Origin: Roseomonas mucosa
Lineage (GTDB): Bacteria > Pseudomonadota > Alphaproteobacteria > Acetobacterales > Acetobacteraceae
Direction of reading: 5' to 3'
Length of the DNA stretch: 64,000 nt
Assembly (NCBI GenBank): GCA_945878375.1
Contig: CAMDWG010000006.1
Coordinates: 62,001-126,000, forward strand
The position numbers and the translations under genes are program-made. Positions within the stretch are counted from its first letter, which is position 1, and each line of letters opens with the position of its first letter. A model generated the notes under the pieces. That model searched no databases. It saw only the letters and a program-made list of their open reading frames with translations, and was not told where the DNA came from. Positions 1 to 6,588 of the stretch are shown here, one piece after another.

Positions 1-163
1 GCCCTTCGGCATATCGGTCTTCACCGTGAAGGCGACGCTCAACGATCCCAAGGTCGGGATCGAGCAGATCTTCGCCGGCGCACTACCCTTCGTCGCCGTG
101 ATGGGCGCCGCGCTGGTGCTGATCGCGCTGATCCCGTGGCTTGCCACGGCGCTGGTGACCTGA
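1..163 (+). CDS. TRAP transporter large permease, C-terminal end (partial)
   Basis: The reading frame enters from the left edge (first full codon at position 2) and stops with TGA at 161-163, giving the last 53 residues. It begins PFGISVFTVKA and continues through a G/A/V-rich hydrophobic helix ending in ALIPWLATALVT. That PFG...F..K start, followed by a final membrane helix, is typical of the extreme C-terminus of DctM-type large permeases of TRAP transporters, which import organic and sugar acids using an ion gradient and a periplasmic binding protein. The other subunits must lie left of the window. The next gene starts 2 bases after the stop, so the cyclase is probably in the same operon. 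Family assignment rests on a short tail. Confidence 0.75.
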   Translation, partial: PFGISVFTVKATLNDPKVGIEQIFAGALPFVAVMGAALVLIALIPWLATALVT

Positions 164-165
164 CG

Positions 166-942
166 ATGCCGCGCCGCATCGTCGATCTCTCCGTCGCGCT
201 CGAAGCCGGGATCGCCTCGGACCCGCCGGGGCACACGCCGGAGATCACCTATATCGACCACCGCCAGAGCGCGGCGGATGTGGTGCGCTTCTTCCCGGGC
301 CTCGCGACGCAAGACCTTCCCGGCGGCGAGGGCTGGGCGATCGAACGGCTGAACCTGTCCACCCACACCGGCACGCATCTGGATGCGCCCTACCATTTCC
401 ATTCCACGATGGATGGCGGGAAGCGGGCCTGGACGATCGATGAGGTGCCGCTGGACTGGTGCTTCGGGCGCGGCGTGAAGCTGGATTTCCGCCACCTCCC
501 CGACGGCCATGTCGTGACCGCCGACGAGGTGGCGGCGGAGCTGGCCCGCGTGGATGTCACCCTGCAGCCCTTCGACATCGTGCTGGTGAATACCGCCGCT
601 GGCGCGCGCTACGGCCAGCCGGATTATGTCAGCCGTGGCTGCGGCATGGGGCGAGAGGCGACGCTGTACCTCACGGAACGCGGCGTGCGCGTCTGCGGCA
701 CCGATGCCTGGTCCTGGGACGCGCCCTTCATCCACACCGCGCGCCGCTATGCCGAGACGAAGGATGCAGGGCTGATCTGGGAAGGCCACCGCGCCGGCAT
801 GGTGCGCGCCTATTGCCATATCGAGAAGCTGGCGAACCTCGAAGCCCTGCCGGCGACCGGTTTCCAGGTCGCCTGCTTCCCCTTCAAGATCAAGGGCGCC
901 TCCGCCGGCTTCACCCGCGCGGTGGCGATCTTCGAGGAGTAG
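166..942 (+). CDS. cyclase family hydrolase (kynurenine-formamidase-like)
   Basis: 258 residues. The metal-binding signature HTGTHLDAPYHF lies at about residues 67-78 and is the hallmark of the cyclase family (PF04199), Zn/Mn-dependent amidohydrolases that include arylformamidase and isatin hydrolase. I chose the ATG at 166 because MPRRIVDLS is the usual N-terminus of the family and it follows the TRAP permease stop by 2 bases; an upstream in-frame ATG at 136 lies inside the permease. Family members next to TRAP transporters are common and usually of unknown substrate, so the substrate here is probably whatever the transporter brings in. It converges with the dehydratase gene 12 bases away. 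Kynurenine formamidase activity is not implied. Confidence 0.85.
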   Translation: MPRRIVDLSVALEAGIASDPPGHTPEITYIDHRQSAADVVRFFPGLATQDLPGGEGWAIERLNLSTHTGTHLDAPYHFHSTMDGGKRAWTIDEVPLDWCFGRGVKLDFRHLPDGHVVTADEVAAELARVDVTLQPFDIVLVNTAAGARYGQPDYVSRGCGMGREATLYLTERGVRVCGTDAWSWDAPFIHTARRYAETKDAGLIWEGHRAGMVRAYCHIEKLANLEALPATGFQVACFPFKIKGASAGFTRAVAIFEE

Positions 943-954
943 CCCCCCGCCGCC

Positions 955-2502
955 CTATCCAGTGATGCCGATCTGCCAGGGCGCGAATTCATGGCGCCCG
1001 AGGCCGAGTTCCTCGCTCTTGCTCTTCTCGCCCGACGCGACGCGCAGCATCAGGTCGAGGATGCGTTCGCCCATCTCCGGCAAGCTCGCCATGCCGTCCA
1101 GCACCTCGCCGCAATTGATGTCCATGTCGTCTTCCAGCCGGCGATACATGGGCGTGTTGGTCGCGAGCTTGATGGAGGGCACGGGCTTCGCGCCATACAT
1201 GGACCCGCGCCCGGTGGTGAAGGCGATCATGTTGGCGCCGCCCGCGATCTGCCCGGTGGCGGAGACAGGATCGAAGCCGGGCGTATCCATGAAGACGAAG
1301 CCCTTTTCCGTCACCGGCTCAGCGTAGCGATAGACGCCCATCAGCGGCCCGGTGCCGCCCTTCATCATCGCGCCCAGCGACTTCTCCAGGATGTTCGCAA
1401 GGCCCCCGGCCTGGTTGCCGGGGCTGACCACGCCGTTGATTTGCGTGTCCCGCCCCGCGGCATAGACATCCTTCCACCAGCGGATGCGCTCCAGCAGCTT
1501 CTCGCCGATCTCCTGGCTCGCGGCGCGGCGTGTCAGCGTGTGCTCGACGCCATAGATCTCCGGTGTCTCGGAGAGGATGCCGGTCCCGCCATGCCGCGCG
1601 AGCAGATCGATCGCGGCGCCGAGGGCGGGATTGGCGGTGATGGAGGAAAACCCGTCGGACCCGCCGCATTGCAGCCCGACACACAGGTGGCTGGCATCCA
1701 CCGTGCTGCGTGTCGCGCGGTTGGCTTCGGGCAGCATCTCCCGCACCGTGGCGATGCCGGCCTCGATGCTCTTCTTCGTGCCGCCGACCTCCTGCATCAC
1801 CATCGTCCGCAACATCGGCCCGGCTTCGAGCCGCTGGGATCCGAGTAGCGTCGCGATCTGGTTGCGCTCGCAGCCCAGCCCGACCACCAGCACGCCGGCC
1901 ACATTGGCGTGGCGCATATAGCCACCCAGCGTGCGGCGCAGCAGGTCCATCGGCTCCCCCGAAAGCTCCATCCCGCAGCCGGTGGAATGGGTGAAGGCGG
2001 CGACGCCATCGACGTTCGGGAAATCCGCCAGCCTCTCGGGCGTGAACCAGTCGGCGATGGCATGCGCCACGGTGGCGGAGCAGTTCACGGTGGAGACGAT
2101 GGCGATGAAGTTCCGCGTGCCCACGCGCCCATCGGCGCGGCGGATGCCCTGGAAGGTCTTGCGCTGCGCAAGCGGCACGGGATCGACGGGCCGGTAGTCG
2201 CGGCCGATGGCGGGATCGCGATGGAATTCCTGGAACTCGATGTTGTGGCCGTGCAGCATCGTGCCGGGCGGCGTGTCCTCGGCCGCGAAGCCGATCGTCA
2301 CCTGGTACTTCAGCACCGGGTCCCCCTTGCGAAGATGGCGGGTCGCGATCTTGTAGCCGGCCGGGGCCTTCTGCCGGGCGATGACGTTCTCACCGGGGAT
2401 GACGGCGCCGGGTTCGATATCCACCCGCGCGACGACGACGTTGTCGTCCGGATGCAGGCGGATCACCGGGCCGTCCATGCGCTTGGCGTTCAGGTCGATC
2501 AT
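955..2502 (-). CDS. UxaA family dehydratase (altronate/galactarate dehydratase type)
   Basis: 515 residues from the ATG at 2502, preceded by a GGGGAAA ribosome site. The open frame runs on to 2676, but that extension does not look like the family. Residues 1 to about 100 form a SAF-type domain (IRLHPDDNVVVA near the start), followed by the long D-galactarate dehydratase/altronate hydrolase core, with NFIAIVSTVNCSATVA, HSTGCGM and LQCGGSDGFS. The family removes water from sugar acids such as D-altronate or D-galactarate, using iron. The SAF and catalytic parts are fused, as in full-length UxaA/GarD. It sits opposite a PfkB kinase and near a TRAP permease, which fits sugar-acid catabolism. The exact substrate cannot be read from the sequence. 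Confidence 0.88.
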   Translation of the reverse strand: MIDLNAKRMDGPVIRLHPDDNVVVARVDIEPGAVIPGENVIARQKAPAGYKIATRHLRKGDPVLKYQVTIGFAAEDTPPGTMLHGHNIEFQEFHRDPAIGRDYRPVDPVPLAQRKTFQGIRRADGRVGTRNFIAIVSTVNCSATVAHAIADWFTPERLADFPNVDGVAAFTHSTGCGMELSGEPMDLLRRTLGGYMRHANVAGVLVVGLGCERNQIATLLGSQRLEAGPMLRTMVMQEVGGTKKSIEAGIATVREMLPEANRATRSTVDASHLCVGLQCGGSDGFSSITANPALGAAIDLLARHGGTGILSETPEIYGVEHTLTRRAASQEIGEKLLERIRWWKDVYAAGRDTQINGVVSPGNQAGGLANILEKSLGAMMKGGTGPLMGVYRYAEPVTEKGFVFMDTPGFDPVSATGQIAGGANMIAFTTGRGSMYGAKPVPSIKLATNTPMYRRLEDDMDINCGEVLDGMASLPEMGERILDLMLRVASGEKSKSEELGLGRHEFAPWQIGITG

Positions 2503-2678
2503 CGCGTTTCCCCGTGAGTTCTCGGTGGCGAGTTTCCCCAGCGCGTCCGGGATGTCCACCCCACCGGCTTGCGCGGCGCAATGGCCGCTGCACAGATGTC
2601 GGCCATCGAGGAAGCCGGCCACAGGGAAGCGCCACCGATGCCCCAGCCCCCCAGGGCATCGTCGCGCGGACGGCACGC

Positions 2679-3581
2679 ATGATGGCGAAGGTGGCCTGCG
2701 CCGGCGTCGCGGTGCTGGACCGCGTCTATCTGTTCGATGCGCTGCCGCTGACGCCCGGCAAGCATGTCGCGACCGGCTACCGGGAGAATGGCGGCGGCAT
2801 GGCCGCGAATGCCGCCGTGGCCATCGCCGCGCTGGGCGGTGCGGCCGTCTGGTGCGGCCGGCTCGGCGATGATGCGACGGGCAGGACCCTGTTGGCGATG
2901 CTGCGGCGCTGCGGTGTCTCGACCGAAGGCGCGACCATCACCCCCGGGGCGCAATCGCCATCCTCCGCGATCAGCCTCGACCCGGAGGGCGAAAGGCTGC
3001 TGGCCGTGCATCTCGGCGCCGGGCTGCCGGAGGATGCGCCGGTGCCGCCCATGGCGGTCGAGGGCGCGGGCGCCGTGTTGGCCGATCCGCGCTGGGTGGG
3101 CGGCGCGGAGCAGCTGTTTGCCCTTGCGGCGCATCACGGGCTGCCGCGCGTGCTGGATGCGGATGTCGCGCCGCCGCACATCCTGCATCGATTGGCACCC
3201 CAGGCGGATCACGTCATCTTCTCCGAAGGGGGCCTCGCGGCGTTCAGCGGCGATGCGGATCCCCGGATGGGCCTGGCCCAGGCGGCGCGCAGCCTGGACG
3301 CGATCGTCGCCGTGACACTGGGCCCGCGCGGCAGCCTGTGGTGGCGCGATGGGCGCGCCATCGCGCTGCCCGCGCCATCGGTGGCGGCGCGCGACACGAC
3401 AGGCTGCGGCGATGTCTTCCACGGCGCCTATGCGCTCGCGCTCGCGGAGCGCAGCACGATCGAGGAAGCCGCTCGCTTCGCCACCGCCGCCGCTGCCTTG
3501 AAGGCCACCCGCGGCGATGGCTGGGACGGCATGCCGCGCCGGGCCGAGGTCGCCGATCTCCTGCGCCGAGACTGGGCCTGA
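2679..3581 (+). CDS. PfkB family carbohydrate kinase
   Basis: About 300 residues. Two adjacent ATGs (2679 and 2682) are possible; the frame is open back to 2514, but that part has no family character. The N-terminal substrate-binding stretch GGGMAANAAVAIAALGG is near residues 33-50. The C-terminal anion-hole and catalytic motif appears as DTTGCGDVFHG (about residues 239-249), with Cys where most family members have Ala. PfkB kinases phosphorylate sugars, 2-keto-3-deoxy sugar acids or nucleosides. Divergent from the UxaA dehydratase with 176 bases between them, it could phosphorylate the keto-deoxy acid that enzyme makes; that link is inference. Confidence 0.87.
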   Translation: MMAKVACAGVAVLDRVYLFDALPLTPGKHVATGYRENGGGMAANAAVAIAALGGAAVWCGRLGDDATGRTLLAMLRRCGVSTEGATITPGAQSPSSAISLDPEGERLLAVHLGAGLPEDAPVPPMAVEGAGAVLADPRWVGGAEQLFALAAHHGLPRVLDADVAPPHILHRLAPQADHVIFSEGGLAAFSGDADPRMGLAQAARSLDAIVAVTLGPRGSLWWRDGRAIALPAPSVAARDTTGCGDVFHGAYALALAERSTIEEAARFATAAAALKATRGDGWDGMPRRAEVADLLRRDWA

Positions 3582-3829
3582 CCCTGGCTGCTGTCCCTTG
3601 CGGGAAGGGGTGCGCGGGTAGCCAGCCCCCCCCCCTCTCGGCGAATTGTGTTGCGTTGCGGCAGCGGCTCGTCCATCTTCCGGCTGTCAACCTCGTCTGG
3701 TTCGGCCTGCTCTCCTACTGCCCCGCCCCTGTGGTGGGTCAGCGCCGAGCCTTGGTTCCGTTTCCCCTCGAAGCTTGATCCGCTTCGCGGCGTTCGCGCA
3801 GCGGCAACTATGTTAAACGGAACAGCACC

Positions 3830-4036
3830 ATGGCCATCGGCACCGTGAAGTGGTTCAACGCGACCAAGGGCTACGGCTTCATCAAGCCGGATGACGGCTC
3901 GAACGACGTTTTCCTGCACATCTCCGACGTTCAGCGTTCGGGCCTGCAGGATGTGCGTGAGGGCGACAAGCTCGAATTCGACCTTCAGCGCGGCCAGCAG
4001 GGCAAGGTTTCGGCCTGCAACCTGAAGTCTGCCTGA
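3830..4036 (+). CDS. CspA-family cold shock protein
   Basis: 68 residues, a single cold-shock domain with both RNA-binding motifs visible: KGYGFIKP (RNP1, about residues 14-21) and DVFLHIS (RNP2, about 26-32). It opens with the typical GTVKWFNATKGYGF block. Such proteins bind single-stranded RNA and DNA and melt RNA secondary structure. The gene stands alone, with 248 bases upstream, long enough for the structured leader usual for csp genes, though I cannot identify a thermosensor by eye. The call is secure at family level; which csp paralog it is cannot be told. Confidence 0.95.
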   Translation: MAIGTVKWFNATKGYGFIKPDDGSNDVFLHISDVQRSGLQDVREGDKLEFDLQRGQQGKVSACNLKSA

Positions 4037-4043
4037 CCACACT

Positions 4044-4073
4044 CGGGCGGGTTGGTTTCGGCCGCCCCGCCCG
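4044..4073 (+). terminator. hairpin after the cold shock gene
   Basis: A perfect 8-bp stem (CGGGCGGG at 4044-4051 with CCCGCCCG at 4066-4073) and a 14-nt loop begins 7 bases after the csp stop. There is no clear T run, so it may instead be a 3'-end stabiliser. Confidence 0.4.
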
Positions 4074-4351
4074 GGACCTCCGCCCCCGTCCTGTTGGCCG
4101 GGGGTCTGCTACCGCCCAGGACATGGCGGCCGGACGGGCCATTGGCGCAACGCGCTGCTGCCCAGCGGCCGCAAAACCTCAGCTCCAAGACCGCTGAGGC
4201 TCAACCGGGCTTCCGACACTCATGGCGTGCCAATCGGCCGCCGAACACGGGTCCTTACTGGACCGGGATGCCGGCCGCGAAGACGGCGAGACGCATCCGG
4301 TCCGGCAGACCACAGGGCAGGCCCGCAAATGGGCCGCCACGAAAGACATTG
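4074..4351. other. gap with no convincing gene
   Basis: About 280 bases between the csp hairpin and the next small reading frame. Several open frames cross it, but none has a recognisable protein, a good ribosome site or consistent codon use. I see no RNA gene and no promoter clear enough to mark. Confidence 0.5.
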
Positions 4352-4504
4352 ATGCATATCCCACTCTACCGGGCCCCGGCGAAGCCGAACCCGAAGAACG
4401 TCTCCATCTCTGCGGAGCGTCCTGTCACTGCGCCTCGAACCCAGGACCTGCCAGGGCTCACGCGCGACGAGTTGCGGCAGATCGTGCTCGACCTTCTTGG
4501 CTGA
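4352..4504 (+). CDS. small hypothetical protein, 50 residues
   Basis: An ATG at 4352, weakly preceded by GAAAGAC, opens a 50-residue frame that ends in a clean amphipathic helix, LTRDELRQIVLDLLG. The first 30 residues are basic, Pro-rich and probably disordered (YRAPAKPNPKN). The C-terminal helix looks like a real protein end and the frame ends just before the next small gene (65 bases). I do not recognise a family. The longer in-frame extension back to 4052 looks non-coding. Confidence 0.5.
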   Translation: MHIPLYRAPAKPNPKNVSISAERPVTAPRTQDLPGLTRDELRQIVLDLLG

Positions 4505-4569
4505 GCGGATCCCGACGGGCCTTCCGGGCATACCCGTCGTCGCGCCACACCTGCCCGAGAGGATCCGCC

Positions 4570-4782
4570 ATGCCTCCCCACGGCTTCGCCATCGGCCAGA
4601 GCGTCGAACTCTCGCCCGGTCGGTTCGACGGGAATGTCCCGCGCGGGACCTACACGATCCTGCGCCTGCTGCCGAACGACGCCGCAGATCGCGAATACCG
4701 CGTCCGCAACGCGCGCGACGGACATGAACGCGTCGTGCGCGAAAGCCAGCTGCGCCCGGGGCCGAAATCCGTCTTCGAATAA
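4570..4782 (+). CDS. small conserved alphaproteobacterial protein, 70 residues
   Basis: The ATG at 4570 follows a good GAGAGGA ribosome site. The 70-residue product starts FAIGQSVELSPGRFDGNVP and ends DGHERVVRESQLRPG. From memory, short proteins with the pattern 'vGq.Vrf.p.rfd....GtY.IvrlLP...yRi....dgHERVvrEsqL' are widespread in Rhizobiales and Rhodospirillales, with no assigned function. It looks like a small beta-barrel (SH3/KOW-like) fold, but that is only an impression. A TGATCC-type hairpin repeat starts 78 bases downstream. Confidence 0.8.
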   Translation: MPPHGFAIGQSVELSPGRFDGNVPRGTYTILRLLPNDAADREYRVRNARDGHERVVRESQLRPGPKSVFE

Positions 4783-4860
4783 GCCTCCGGCCCAACGGCC
4801 GATCCGCGCAGGCGCAATCGCCGACACGGTGAAGCCGGCGTTCGAGCACATGGCCGGAGC

Positions 4861-4882
4861 CTGATCCACCGAACTGGATCAG
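4861..4882. repeat. TGATCC-family hairpin, copy 1
   Basis: A perfect inverted repeat: CTGATCC (4861-4867) and GGATCAG (4876-4882) around an 8-nt loop, ACCGAACT. The 20-nt core TGATCCACCGAACTGGATCA matches the hairpin at 16568-16587 at 18 of 20 positions, loop included, so both appear to be copies of one repeat family. It lies downstream of the 70-residue gene. Confidence 0.75.
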
Positions 4883-4890
4883 GCCCTGGC

Positions 4891-4940
4891 GCCAAGCTTG
4901 GCAACTCCGCCACCGACCCGCGCCGGCATGCCGGCGCGGG
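4891..4940. repeat. two perfect palindromes ahead of the DUF3606 gene
   Basis: GCCAAGCTTGGC at 4891-4902 is a perfect 12-bp palindrome. At 4917-4940 lies a perfect 24-bp palindrome whose left half is CCCGCGCCGGCA. The second is 31 bases before the GTG start at 4972 and could be an operator or a leader hairpin. Confidence 0.7.
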
Positions 4941-4971
4941 CCAGGACAGACAGAAGAACAGGAACCACCCG

Positions 4972-5160
4972 GTGGAACAGCGCCGCACGAAATCCCAGGA
5001 CTCTGCCCCGGTGGTCGAGGCGACCGAAGACGAGATCGCCTATCTCGCCAAGCGCCACCGCATCTCTCCCGCCATCGTGCGGGAGGTGGTGAAGCGCATC
5101 GGCTCCGCCGAGCGGAGCGCGGTGGAACGCGAGATCAAGCGCGGCATGATGCGGCGCTAG
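4972..5160 (+). CDS. DUF3606-like small protein
   Basis: 62 residues from a GTG start at 4972 with AGGA 7 bases upstream. The C-terminal two thirds, EDEIAYLAKRHRISPAIV followed by a basic helix, resemble DUF3606, a small domain common in Alphaproteobacteria with a W/L...F.vs.eel..av..vG...v.r.i pattern; its function is unknown. Its TAG stop (5158-5160) lies inside the left arm of a palindromic repeat (5157-5200), so the repeat abuts the coding sequence exactly. Confidence 0.75.
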   Translation: MEQRRTKSQDSAPVVEATEDEIAYLAKRHRISPAIVREVVKRIGSAERSAVEREIKRGMMRR

Positions 5161-5200
5161 ATCATGATGGGCGCCGATAGACGCGCCGATCATGATCTAG
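5157..5200. repeat. CTAG-bounded palindromic repeat, element 1
   Basis: 18-nt arms with one mismatch (5157-5174 and 5183-5200) around an 8-nt loop. The right arm, GCGCCGATCATGATCTAG, matches 17 of 18 bases at 60948-60965, marking a dispersed repeat. The left arm contains the stop codon of the preceding gene. Confidence 0.8.
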
Positions 5201-5259
5201 CTTCTTGTTTGATCGCGTGATTCACGCCTTCGGCCGTTACAGCCTACGGCGATCACGCT

Positions 5260-5312
5260 CTAGAGCACGTTTCGCCCGGCCGTAAACGGCCGGGCGAGAG
5301 GTCGTGCTCTAG
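5260..5312. repeat. CTAGAGCA palindromic repeat, element 2
   Basis: Outer arms CTAGAGCACG (5260-5269) and CGTGCTCTAG (5303-5312) enclose a perfect 12-bp inner stem (5272-5283 with 5286-5297) around AA. The terminal CTAGAGCA/TGCTCTAG octamer recurs at 5325 and in the cluster at 62494-62672. Confidence 0.85.
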
Positions 5313-5324
5313 AAAAAATGATTG

Positions 5325-5389
5325 CTAGAGCAGCTTATGCCCATACGGCGGAAACGCGCAGCGTTTCCACCCGTATGGGCGCTGCTCTA
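5325..5389. repeat. CTAGAGCA palindromic repeat, element 3
   Basis: Outer arms TAGAGCAGC (5326-5334) and GCTGCTCTA (5381-5389) enclose a near-perfect 19-bp stem, GCCCATACGGCGGAAACGC, pairing with its complement ending at 5379. Together with elements 1 and 2 it fills the gap between the DUF3606 gene and the dehydrogenase; no gene is visible there. Confidence 0.85.
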
Positions 5390-5401
5390 AGCGCCGCAGC
5401 G

Positions 5402-6493
5402 TCAGCCCGGGATCCGGGCTGCGATCGCCTTGGCGACTTCGGCGGTGCCCACGCCGCCGAAATCCGCGCTGCGCAAGCCGCCCGCAAAGGCGGCATCGAC
5501 CGCGCCTTCCAGCTCCGTCGCCGCATCCGTCCAGGCCTGGCCCGCGCCGCGCGCGCCCAGCCAATCGAGCATCAGCGCTGCCGAGAGAATCATCGCCGTC
5601 GGGTTCGCAATCCCCTTGCCCGCGATATCCGGCCCGGTGCCGTGGCTGGGCTGGAAGACCGCATGGGTGTCGCCAATATCGGCACTCGGCGCATAGCCCA
5701 TGCCGCCGATCAGCCCGGCCCCGAGGTCGGAGATGATGTCGCCGAACATGTTCTCCATCGGCAGCACGTCGAAATCCCAGGGCCGCCGCACCAGGTCGAG
5801 CGCGAGTGCATCCACATAGTGTTCGCCAGCCGGCACATGGGGGAATTCTGCCGCGACCTCCTGGAACACCTTCCGCATGAAGGCCATGGAGGTGAAGACA
5901 TTCGCCTTGTCCACCAGCGTCACCTTCTGCGCGCGGCCGAGGCGCTGCGCGCGGCGTTCCGCCAGGCGGAAGGCGAAGCGCGAGAGGCGTTCGGTGGTCG
6001 CGCGGGTGATGACCATCGTGTCGCGCGCCTCGGCATCGCCGATCACCTCGCCACGGCCGCGCGCCCAGAACAGGCCTTCGGTGCTCTCGCGCAGGATGAC
6101 CAGGTCCATCTTCGCCGCGCGCGGATCGGCCAGCGCCACCGGCACGCCCGGAATGGCGCGGATCGGCCGCACGCCGGCATAGAGGCCGAGGCGGAAGCGC
6201 AGATCGAGCTGCGGCGCAATCTCCGTCCCGTCCGGGTAGCGGATGCCGGGCCAGCCCATCGCGCCGAGCAGGATGGCATCGGCCGATTCGGCGCGGCGGA
6301 AGGCTTCCTCGCTGAAGGCCGTGCCGGTCTGCTGATAGGCGAAGGCGCCGGCCTGCACCGTCTCGGTCGAAAGCCCCAGCCCGTGGCGGCGCACCAGCTT
6401 GCCGAGCACGCCCATCGCCGCCTCGGTCACCTCCACGCCGATACCGTCGCCCGGCATGAGCGCGACATGGAGATCGTTCTTCGGGGACGCCAT
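5402..6493 (-). CDS. isocitrate/isopropylmalate dehydrogenase family protein
   Basis: 363 residues from the ATG at 6493; an upstream in-frame ATG at 6553 adds an unlikely 20 residues. The start VALMPGDGIGVEV is the family signature, followed by the substrate-binding DLVILRESTEGLFWARG and the Mg2+-binding GGMGYAPSADIGD region near residues 250-270. The family oxidatively decarboxylates 2-hydroxy acids with NAD(P). The 'REsTEGlf..RG' version is seen in tartrate/D-malate-dehydrogenase-like and tricarballylate-type members as well as LeuB paralogs. As no leuCD genes are nearby, a sugar-acid or malate-type substrate is as likely as leucine synthesis. Palindromic repeats lie directly downstream. 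Confidence 0.85.
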   Translation of the reverse strand: MASPKNDLHVALMPGDGIGVEVTEAAMGVLGKLVRRHGLGLSTETVQAGAFAYQQTGTAFSEEAFRRAESADAILLGAMGWPGIRYPDGTEIAPQLDLRFRLGLYAGVRPIRAIPGVPVALADPRAAKMDLVILRESTEGLFWARGRGEVIGDAEARDTMVITRATTERLSRFAFRLAERRAQRLGRAQKVTLVDKANVFTSMAFMRKVFQEVAAEFPHVPAGEHYVDALALDLVRRPWDFDVLPMENMFGDIISDLGAGLIGGMGYAPSADIGDTHAVFQPSHGTGPDIAGKGIANPTAMILSAALMLDWLGARGAGQAWTDAATELEGAVDAAFAGGLRSADFGGVGTAEVAKAIAARIPG

Positions 6494-6588
6494 CGGACAA
6501 GGCCCTATCGGTCGTGGATGCGTACCGATGCACGGAACGCGATGCGCCGGCACGATAGGCCAAGGCCCGAGCGGTGCCTACGCCGCCG

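Noticed and set aside
2503-2678. N-terminal extensions of the UxaA and PfkB genes across their divergent gap
   Set aside because: Both frames stay open, but neither extension resembles its family, and good starts exist at 2502 and 2679/2682.
4425-4455. Possible tRNA T-arm on the minus strand (GGGTTCGAGG)
   Set aside because: The flanking bases do not form a T stem, acceptor stem or anticodon arm, and the stretch lies inside a small reading frame.
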